From Oscillospiraceae bacterium (lineage in GTDB: Bacteria; Bacillota; Clostridia; Oscillospirales; Oscillospiraceae), in assembly GCA_902778285.1 (NCBI GenBank), contig CACYXC010000035.1, positions 1 through 45,901 on the forward strand: DNA of 45,901 bases. Direction: 5' to 3'. The notes below the pieces were generated by a model that saw only the letters and a program-made list of their open reading frames with translations, did no database searches and was not told the DNA's origin. A program made the position numbers and the translations under genes. Below, in pieces: positions 14,015 to 20,614 of the stretch; the stretch's first letter is position 1, and every line of letters starts with the position of its first letter.

Positions 14015-16234
14015 ATGGGTTGGTTTGACGAACAGATCCGTCAGCGCAAGGGAAGCGACCAGGAGGTCTTTGAAGACTCCATCTTCCGCATGGCTTCCAT
14101 CGTGCTCGGCAGCCGGCAGGCGGGCGCTCTGAAGGATGAGCGCATCGTCACGAAGGCCGCCATCGACGAGATCCTCAAATACTATCACTGCAAAAGCATG
14201 GAGATCCCCGACAATGTGAAGGACCCGGACGAGCAGCTGGACTACTGCCTGCGCCCCTACGGCCTGATGCGCCGCAACGTCCGGCTCGAGGAGGGCTGGT
14301 ACAAGGACGCCTACGGCCCGATGCTCGCCTTCCGCAAGTCCGACGGCATGCCCGTCGCCCTGCTCCCGAAGTCCTTCCTCGGCTACAGCTTCATCGACCC
14401 GGTCACAGGGCAGAAGACGAGCCTGAACCGGCAGAGCGCCGCGCAGTTCGACGCCGACGCCATCTGCTTCTATCGGCCGCTGCCGCTCAAAAAGCTCGGC
14501 ATCCCCGATCTGATCGTCTATCTCAAGAACTGTCTGAGCGCCGGGGACTTCGTCGTGCTGCTGGGGCTGACGCTGCTCACCGTCCTCTTCGGCATGGTGA
14601 TGACGAACATCAACCGCGCGCTCACCGGCTTCGTGCTGCGCAGCGGCAGCAGCGTCCTGCTGATGGGCACGGCCCTGTTCATGCTCTGCGCCATCGTCTC
14701 CTCGCAGCTGATCGCCACCGTGCGGGAGCTGATGATGAACCGCATCGAGATCAAGACCTCGCTGTCCGTGGAGGCCGCGCTCATGATGCGCGTGATGAAC
14801 CTGCCGGCCAACTTCTTCCGGCAGTACTCCTCGGGCGAGCTCTCCAGCCGCTTCGGTTCGGTCACGCAGCTTTGCGACCTGCTGCTCGGCAACGTCTTCT
14901 CCTCGGGCCTCAGCTCGCTGGTATCGCTGCTGTACATCACGCAGATCTTCCACTACGCGCCCGCTCTGGTGCTGCCGGCGCTGGCGATCATCCTGACCTC
15001 GCTCGTCTTCAGCGTCATCTCCTCGCTCACGCAGATCCGCATCAGCAAGCAGGTCATGGAGCGCGGCGCCAGGGAAAACGGCATGAGCTTCGCGCTCATC
15101 TCGGGCGTGCAGAAGATCAAGCTCGCCGGCGCGGAAAAGCGCGCCTTCGCCCGCTGGGCGCGGGCCTATTCCGACGCGGCGGAGCTGACATACAACCCGC
15201 CGGTGTTTCTCAAGGCGAACGCCGCCATCACCACGGCGATCTCGCTGGCCGGGACGATCCTGATCTACTTCCTCGCGGTGAAAACGCGCGTCTCGCCTTC
15301 GGAGTACATCGCCTTCAACACGGCCTTCGGCATGGTCACGGGCGCCTTCGCCGCCCTGACGGGCGTGGCGCTCTCCGTGGCGCAGATCAAGCCCATCCTG
15401 GAAATGGCGGAGCCCATTTTGAAGACCGAGCCGGAGTCGGCCGAGAACAGGAGCGTCGTGACCTCCCTCACGGGCGGCATCGAGCTTTCAAACGTCTGCT
15501 TCCGCTATAACGAGAACATGCCCTACGTGGTGGACGGCATGAGCCTGAAGATCCGCCCCGGGGAGTACGTCGCCATCGTCGGCACCACCGGCTGCGGCAA
15601 GTCCACGCTGATGCGGCTGCTGCTCGGCTTCGAGAAGCCGGAGAAGGGCGCGATCTACTACGACGGGAAGGACCTCTCCACGCTCGATCTGCGCTCGCTG
15701 CGCCGCAAAATCGGCGTCGTGATGCAGGACGGCAGCCTCTTCCAGGGGGATATCTACTCCAACATCGTCATCTCCGCGCCGCAGCTCAGCCTGGACGAGG
15801 CCTGGGAGGCGGCGGAGCTCGCCGGCATCGCGGACGATATCCGCGCCATGCCCATGGGGATGCAGACGATCCTGTCCGAGGGGCAGGGCGGCATCTCCGG
15901 CGGCCAGAAGCAGCGGCTCATGATCGCGCGCGCCGTCGCGCCGAAGCCGAAGATCCTCATGTTCGACGAGGCGACCTCCGCCCTGGACAACCGCACGCAG
16001 AAGCAGGTCTCCGACGCGCTGGACGGCCTCAAATGCACGCGCATTGTGATCGCCCACCGCCTGAGCACCATCAAAAACTGCGACCGCATTCTTGTGCTCG
16101 ACAAGGGGCACATCCTGGAGGACGGGACCTACGACGAGCTGATCGCGAAAAACGGCTTCTTCGCGGAGCTCATCGAGCGGCAGCGTCTGGATACTTCCCC
16201 GGAAGCGAAGGAGAACGTCGGAAGCATGGCGTAA
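14015..16234 (+). CDS. NHLM-type ABC exporter with degenerate N-terminal domain
   Basis: This 739-residue protein is the usual second ABC protein of NHLM bacteriocin systems. The N-terminal 170 residues replace the peptidase and have no catalytic Cys motif. A membrane domain (about 175-460) follows, then an ATPase with Walker A GTTGCGKST at about 523, signature ISGGQKQRLMIAR and Walker B ILMFDEATSALDN. It starts 16 bases after the peptidase exporter with GAGAGGAGGTG upstream. The two probably form a heterodimeric exporter in which only the first subunit processes the leader. Confidence 0.88.
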   Translation: MGWFDEQIRQRKGSDQEVFEDSIFRMASIVLGSRQAGALKDERIVTKAAIDEILKYYHCKSMEIPDNVKDPDEQLDYCLRPYGLMRRNVRLEEGWYKDAYGPMLAFRKSDGMPVALLPKSFLGYSFIDPVTGQKTSLNRQSAAQFDADAICFYRPLPLKKLGIPDLIVYLKNCLSAGDFVVLLGLTLLTVLFGMVMTNINRALTGFVLRSGSSVLLMGTALFMLCAIVSSQLIATVRELMMNRIEIKTSLSVEAALMMRVMNLPANFFRQYSSGELSSRFGSVTQLCDLLLGNVFSSGLSSLVSLLYITQIFHYAPALVLPALAIILTSLVFSVISSLTQIRISKQVMERGARENGMSFALISGVQKIKLAGAEKRAFARWARAYSDAAELTYNPPVFLKANAAITTAISLAGTILIYFLAVKTRVSPSEYIAFNTAFGMVTGAFAALTGVALSVAQIKPILEMAEPILKTEPESAENRSVVTSLTGGIELSNVCFRYNENMPYVVDGMSLKIRPGEYVAIVGTTGCGKSTLMRLLLGFEKPEKGAIYYDGKDLSTLDLRSLRRKIGVVMQDGSLFQGDIYSNIVISAPQLSLDEAWEAAELAGIADDIRAMPMGMQTILSEGQGGISGGQKQRLMIARAVAPKPKILMFDEATSALDNRTQKQVSDALDGLKCTRIVIAHRLSTIKNCDRILVLDKGHILEDGTYDELIAKNGFFAELIERQRLDTSPEAKENVGSMA

Positions 16235-16366
16235 ACGGCGGATCTTCCGGACTTTTGCTGCCGAGCCGCTTCTTGGCCGCTCTATGGCCTGCTCTCTGCC
16301 GTTTCGCGGGCAGGGCAAAGCTTTCTCATCAAAAGACGGGAATCCTCTTCAAAGAAGGTGACGCGA

Positions 16367-17710
16367 ATGAAGCTTTTCCTCCAGGTGTTCTTCGATTCCG
16401 ACAGCTGGCTGTGGGCGTCGGCCACGGCCCTGTATCTTGTCGGCCTCTGGGCGATGCTGAAAAAATCCGGTGTCCCGGGCTGGTGGGCGCTGATCCCCTG
16501 CGCGCGCGAGTATATGCTCGCCCGCTGTGCCGAGCGCGAGCCGGAGGGCCGTATCACCAGCCTTACCAGTTTTGCCGTCATCGTCATACGTGTGCTGATT
16601 CAACTTGAGCTGCTGACGCTTCCCGCGGAGGCCGCGGAAGGCGGTATCGACATCCTTGCGATCCTGATCCTGGCGCTGAGTCTGATCAGGCTCATCTACA
16701 GCATCCGTGTTTATCTCGGCCTGATCGAGGTCTACGGCAGACGGCGCCGCTGGCTTTGGCTCTGGATCCCGCTCGATTTCATCCCGGCGCTGATCTGGGG
16801 CTTCAGCAGCAGGTTCCAGCCGCTGTGGAAGGTGGAGGATATCCGCCGGGAGCTGTCGGACGTGACGAGCTCCGGCATGGCCAACATCCTCGACGACGGC
16901 CTGACGGTGAACCTCCGGGTCCGCAAGGTGCGGGAATTCCTGCATATGAAGACGCTGATCCGCGACATCCATCTCAGCATCCCGCCCGGACGCATGGTGC
17001 TGCTGCTCGGCGGCTCCGGCGCGGGCAAGACCGTCTTCCTCAACGCCATCTGCGGCTATGAGAAGGCGGACGCCAGCGTGCTGCTGGGCGGCGTCGACAT
17101 CTACAGGCATTACAGGAAGATGCAGTACCAGATCGGCTATGTGCCGCAGCTGGACACGATGCGCGGCAAGGACACGATCAACGGGACGCTGATGGACGAG
17201 GCAAAGCTCCGTCTGCCGAAGGACGCCCTGCCGTCCGAGCGCAGGGCGCGCGTGGACCGGGTGCTGGACATCTTCGGCCTCACCCCCTCCAGGACGCATC
17301 TGGTGGAGAAGCTCTCCGGCGGTCAGAGGAAGCGCGTGTCCATCGCGATGGAGCTGCTGAACAATCCCGCCCTCTTCATTCTCGACGAGCCGGACTCGGG
17401 CCTTGACGGCGTGATGGCGCGCGAGCTGATGGAGCAGCTGCGCGCGGTCGCGGATCAGGGCAAGATCGTGATCGTGATCACGCACACGCCGGACCGCGTG
17501 ATCGACCTGTTTGACGACGTGATCGTGCTGGCCAAGGACGAAAAGCGCGTCGGACGGCTGGCCTTCTACGGGAGCGTGGACGAGGCGCGCGCCTTCTTCG
17601 GCAGGGAGCGCATGGAAGACATCGTAAAGGCCATCAACATGAAATCCGTCGGCGGCGAGGGCCGGGCGGACGAGTTTATCGCGAAGTACGCGGAGGTGCA
17701 GCATGCCTGA
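16367..17710 (+). CDS. ABCG-like ATPase with N-terminal membrane domain
   Basis: This 447-residue protein has an N-terminal membrane part (about 1-145, four helices) that includes KSGVPGWWALIPCAREYML, typical of small DUF5684-like membrane proteins. An ABC ATPase follows, with Walker A GGSGAGKT (215-222), signature LSGGQRKRVSIAMEL and Walker B FILDEPDSGLD. The signature followed by RKRVSIA resembles ABCG-type ATPases. ATG 16367 has AAGAAGG 8 bases upstream; a GTG at 16358 is also in frame. The gene overlaps the permease gene by 8 bases, so the two form one transporter. Membership of the same operon as the peptide exporter suggests self-protection or a later export step, but this is inference. 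Confidence 0.82.
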   Translation: MKLFLQVFFDSDSWLWASATALYLVGLWAMLKKSGVPGWWALIPCAREYMLARCAEREPEGRITSLTSFAVIVIRVLIQLELLTLPAEAAEGGIDILAILILALSLIRLIYSIRVYLGLIEVYGRRRRWLWLWIPLDFIPALIWGFSSRFQPLWKVEDIRRELSDVTSSGMANILDDGLTVNLRVRKVREFLHMKTLIRDIHLSIPPGRMVLLLGGSGAGKTVFLNAICGYEKADASVLLGGVDIYRHYRKMQYQIGYVPQLDTMRGKDTINGTLMDEAKLRLPKDALPSERRARVDRVLDIFGLTPSRTHLVEKLSGGQRKRVSIAMELLNNPALFILDEPDSGLDGVMARELMEQLRAVADQGKIVIVITHTPDRVIDLFDDVIVLAKDEKRVGRLAFYGSVDEARAFFGRERMEDIVKAINMKSVGGEGRADEFIAKYAEVQHA

Positions 17711-18965
17711 GGCGACCGTGATCCAGGAAGAACAGCGCCAGAAGCTGATCCGCTACCGGGGGCGCCGTTCACAGATACTGATCTATCTCGGCAAATTTCT
17801 GCGCATGTTCGTATACCAGAACGACTGGAAGGTCCTGCCGATGGCGGCGGTGATCGCCGGTCTCGTGGCCATGGTGATCAAGAACATGTTCTTCATCACT
17901 ATGGAGGGCACGCTGATGAGCGCCTTCGCGCTGACCTGCGTCGGCATCTGGAACGGCTGCTTCAACTCGATCCAGGTGATCTGCCGCGAGCGTGACGTCA
18001 TCAAGCGTGAGCACCGCTCCGGCATGCACATCAGCTCCTACATCACCGCCCACCTGATCTACCAGGCAATGCTCTGCCTGCTGCAGACGGTCATCACCCT
18101 GTACGTGTTTCGGCTGGTGGGCGTCCGTTTCCCGAAGGAGGGCCTTTTCACCCGCTGGATGATCGTGGACATCGGCATCAGCGTCTTTCTGATCACCTTC
18201 GCCTCGGATACGCTGGCCCTGTGGATTTCGAGCCTGGCGCGCAATACCACCACCGCCATGACGATCATGCCCTTCGTGCTGATCTTCCAGCTCGTCTTTT
18301 CCGGCTGGATGCTGTCGCTGCCGGAATGGAGCAAGCCGCTGAGCGATCTGACGATCTCCCGCTACGGGCTGACGGCGCTGGCCTCGCAGGCGGACTACAA
18401 CAGCCGCCCGCTGGTAGCGCTCTGGAGCTCTGTCAGCAAGCTGAAGGGCACCGACCTCACGGTGAGCTTTACCGTCGGGGACGCGCTGGATTACCTGTCC
18501 GATGAGAACAACCCCGGCGTCAAAGACATCCGCGAGACGCGGTTCGATCGCTCGTTTACCGTGCGGGAGCTGACAGAGCTGCTGCCGGAATCCGACGCGA
18601 AGGCGCTCATCTCCGCGCTCGTCGCGGACGACTCCATCTTCTCGTCATGGGGAGAAGAGCGGCTTGATTTCGATCTCACCCTCGGGGAAGTGGTGGATTT
18701 CCTCGCGGAAAGTCCCATGATGCAGGAGGAGCGTAAAAACAAGCTCTCCCTCAGCACGAATATCGGAGAGATCATCGACTATCTCGGGGAGGCGCGGGTC
18801 CACTGGGAGGTGCAGCAGGCTGCCACCGCGGCCAACTACAATCCCGCGTACGCGTATTCACAGGAGAATGTCAACGCCGGCTGGCTCCCTCTGCTTCTCA
18901 TCTCGCTGGTCTGCGCGGCGCTTGCGACGATCACGCTGGAATTCATCGACAAGGACAAACGATAA
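17703..18965 (+). CDS. ABC-2 type permease with a repeat-containing insert
   Basis: This 420-residue permease has five N-terminal membrane helices (about residues 45-206) and one C-terminal helix (about 393-412), like ABC-2/ABCG permeases. Between the fifth and sixth helices is an insert of about 180 residues. It carries four copies of a short motif: FTVGDALDYLSD (256), FTVRELTELLPE (285), LTLGEVVDFLAE (326) and TNIGEIIDYLGE (353). The pattern is [TN][VLI]x(E/D)xx(D/E)xL. The insert is on the same side as the loop between TM5 and TM6, which is extracellular in ABCG proteins. Its stop codon TAA lies at the very end of repeat B2. It pairs with the overlapping ATPase gene. Confidence 0.82.
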   Translation: MPEATVIQEEQRQKLIRYRGRRSQILIYLGKFLRMFVYQNDWKVLPMAAVIAGLVAMVIKNMFFITMEGTLMSAFALTCVGIWNGCFNSIQVICRERDVIKREHRSGMHISSYITAHLIYQAMLCLLQTVITLYVFRLVGVRFPKEGLFTRWMIVDIGISVFLITFASDTLALWISSLARNTTTAMTIMPFVLIFQLVFSGWMLSLPEWSKPLSDLTISRYGLTALASQADYNSRPLVALWSSVSKLKGTDLTVSFTVGDALDYLSDENNPGVKDIRETRFDRSFTVRELTELLPESDAKALISALVADDSIFSSWGEERLDFDLTLGEVVDFLAESPMMQEERKNKLSLSTNIGEIIDYLGEARVHWEVQQAATAANYNPAYAYSQENVNAGWLPLLLISLVCAALATITLEFIDKDKR

Positions 18966-19037
18966 TGAAGATCGCGCAAAGGATGGAAGCCATCCTTTGC
19001 CGCCAAACCTGTCGTTTTCTCCATGCGATCATCATTA
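18963..19037. repeat. Family B inverted-repeat element, copy B2
   Basis: The ends TAATGAAGATCGCG and GCGATCATCATTA form an imperfect terminal inverted repeat. Inside is a hairpin (CAAAGGATGG with CCATCCTTTG) and the shared block CCAAACCTGTCGTTTT, also present in B3. The 5' end supplies the TAA stop of the permease gene. Confidence 0.6.
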
Positions 19038-19046
19038 CAGGCTTTC

Positions 19047-19255
19047 GGGCAGAGCAGCCTCCGGGCTGCTCTGCCCAAGCTGTCGACAAAGTGTCGACAG
19101 CTTGAGCGGCAAAAATGGGAACTTTCGAAAAAGTTCCCATTTTTGCGTATATCAAACGCGAGAGGGAATAACCAGCGCTCTCCCCATGCGAGTCCGACCT
19201 GTTCTGTATGGGTTTGTCTTCAGTCTGGGCAGAGCAGCCTCCGGGCTGCTCTGCC
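19047..19255. repeat. Family A element A4 with duplicated terminator hairpin
   Basis: The 30-base hairpin (arms GGGCAGAGCAGCC and GGCTGCTCTGCCC, loop TCCG) occurs unchanged at 19047-19076 and 19226-19255. The 149-base core between them has the family A palindrome (arm CAAGCTGTCGACA) and the AAAAATGGGAACTTT hairpin. It also has GTATATCAAACGCGAGAGGG and a closing GTTTGTCTTCAGTCTG. It follows the export operon in the same orientation. Confidence 0.88.
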
Positions 19256-19264
19256 CCCTCTTTC
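19226..19264 (+). terminator. Terminator of the export operon
   Basis: The downstream hairpin copy, with a 13-bp stem, is followed by CCTCTTTC. The upstream copy has no T-run. Confidence 0.55.
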
Positions 19265-19277
19265 AAAGCCAGCTGAA

Positions 19278-19313
19278 CAGCCAACGGCCGCCCATTAGGG
19301 CGGCCGTTGGCTG
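19278..19313. terminator. Strong hairpin between convergent transcription units
   Basis: A perfect 16-bp stem (arm CAGCCAACGGCCGCCC, loop ATTA) lies between the export operon and the convergent HemW-like gene. Its inner part, GGCCGCCCATTAGGGCGGCC, is the same as in the terminator at 6879-6904, so it is probably a repeated terminator cassette. Confidence 0.5.
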
Positions 19314-19342
19314 TTCCCGGGGAGATGCGGGCGTATAAGAAC

Positions 19343-19376
19343 GCGCGATGTGCAGCGGGTCCGCTGCACATCGCGC
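19343..19376 (-). terminator. Hairpin after the HemW-like gene
   Basis: A perfect 16-bp stem (arm GCGCGATGTGCAGCGG) closes on a 2-base centre. On the minus strand it is followed by GTTCTTAT, which could serve as a T-rich tract. Confidence 0.5.
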
Positions 19377-19419
19377 TGCTTTATCGTGTCGTGCCTGATC
19401 GGCAGACCGTTTCGCTCCG

Positions 19420-20511
19420 TCACAGGAGAGAAAACAGCCCGCGCTCCGTCGGGACACAGCCCTCCCGCGTTTCGGTCAAAAGTCCCTGTTCCGCGCGCCC
19501 GGAGAGCTCCCCCTGCAGATCGTCCGGCAGCTCACTGCCAAAGCGCTGCGCGAAAGCGTCCGCGGAGAGTCCGGCGGGGCTGCGCAGCCGCTGCGAGACA
19601 TATTCGCGCATCAGATACTCCGGCCCGGCGGCAAAGACCTCTGCCGTCGTCTTCTCATAATCGCCGGCATACCGGAGATAGGCGGCCAGCCTGTTGGTGC
19701 TGCGCGTCAGATAGCCCTCGAGCAGCGAGACCGCGCCGAGCCCGAGCCCGAGGCGGGGCGTCCCCTCCAGCGCCAGCGCCGTATACCGGCAGGCGTGCTG
19801 CGGCAGGCAGAAATCTCCCGCCGCGTACTGCTGATAGCCGTTCTCCTTCAGGAAGGCGCAGCCCTGCCGATACAGGGCAAAGCGCGTCTCCTCGCCGGGC
19901 GCTCCTTCCGCCTCGCAGGCAGACGGCGTCTGCACATGGATATGAGCGGGGTGGATGATGGTGCAGGCATGGAGCGTATTGTGCCAGCTGTGCTCCGTCT
20001 GTCCGGGGATGCCGAGATCGACGGTCAGGCCGAAATTGTTCATATGGAAGCGATTGAAGAACAGGACCGCATTCTTCACATGCTGCATCGTATGGCTGCA
20101 GCCCAGCGCGCGCAGCTCTTCGTCGCTGGCGGAGCGCATCATCAGCTCCATGCGGTTGGGGCGGCCGGCCGCGATTCCGGTGAGGGCGGGCGTACCGACC
20201 GTCAGGGGATGCGTATCCACGCTGATTTCCGCCCCCTGCGCCAGAGGCAGGATCTCCCGCGCCGTTTTCAGAAGACCGCCCAGCAGATCCGGGCTCATGA
20301 CCGTGGCGCTGGGACCGAAAAGGTGCAGAGCGGGGATCTCATAGCCTTCCAGCTGACCCTCCCAGGAGAGGAGCTCACGTTTCAGCGCGGCCATGTAGGC
20401 GTTCTTCTCCGCATTCGTGCCGGTCAGCTGAAGCTGCTGGGAATAGGGCTCCTTCCGGATACAGTAGGGAATGTGGATGCCGACGACAAGGGGCATGCTC
20501 TCCTCTGCCAT
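19420..20511 (-). CDS. HemW-like protein lacking the radical-SAM cysteines
   Basis: This 363-residue protein matches the HemW/coproporphyrinogen-oxidase-like family along its length. Visible features are VGIHIPYC, NRMELMMRSASDEELRALG, and NFGLTVDLGIPGQTEHSW, which parallels the family's DLIYGLPGQT. The radical-SAM motif CxxxCxxC is destroyed: in PYCIRKEPYSQQ only C17 remains, and the next two positions are E21 and S24. The SAM-binding GGGTPS is also changed (FGPSATVMSP). It should therefore not bind the usual 4Fe-4S cluster or cleave SAM. HemW itself is a haem chaperone, so a haem- or tetrapyrrole-binding role without radical chemistry is possible. GGGAGG is 9 bases before ATG 20511. It lies 103 bases downstream of the flavoprotein gene and may be partly cotranscribed. 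Confidence 0.78.
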   Translation of the reverse strand: MAEESMPLVVGIHIPYCIRKEPYSQQLQLTGTNAEKNAYMAALKRELLSWEGQLEGYEIPALHLFGPSATVMSPDLLGGLLKTAREILPLAQGAEISVDTHPLTVGTPALTGIAAGRPNRMELMMRSASDEELRALGCSHTMQHVKNAVLFFNRFHMNNFGLTVDLGIPGQTEHSWHNTLHACTIIHPAHIHVQTPSACEAEGAPGEETRFALYRQGCAFLKENGYQQYAAGDFCLPQHACRYTALALEGTPRLGLGLGAVSLLEGYLTRSTNRLAAYLRYAGDYEKTTAEVFAAGPEYLMREYVSQRLRSPAGLSADAFAQRFGSELPDDLQGELSGRAEQGLLTETREGCVPTERGLFSLL

Positions 20512-20543
20512 GACAAAAAACCTCCCGCCTCACAGATTGAAAG

Positions 20544-20571
20544 GGATGCCGCCGCACACGCGGCGGCATCC
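20544..20571 (-). terminator. Terminator of the Tat flavoprotein gene
   Basis: A perfect 12-bp stem (arm GGATGCCGCCGC) with a 4-base loop lies between the flavoprotein gene and the HemW-like gene. CTTTCAAT follows on the minus strand and TTTT on the plus strand. Confidence 0.65.
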
Positions 20572-20614
20572 TTTTACAGTATAAGGGAATGCTGACAGTA
20601 TTTCAAGTCGGGGA

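Noticed and set aside
19047-19255. Group IIC intron remnant after a terminator
   Set aside because: The core is under 210 bases, with no reverse transcriptase frame and no recognisable domain V. It also duplicates the hairpin, which group II introns do not do.
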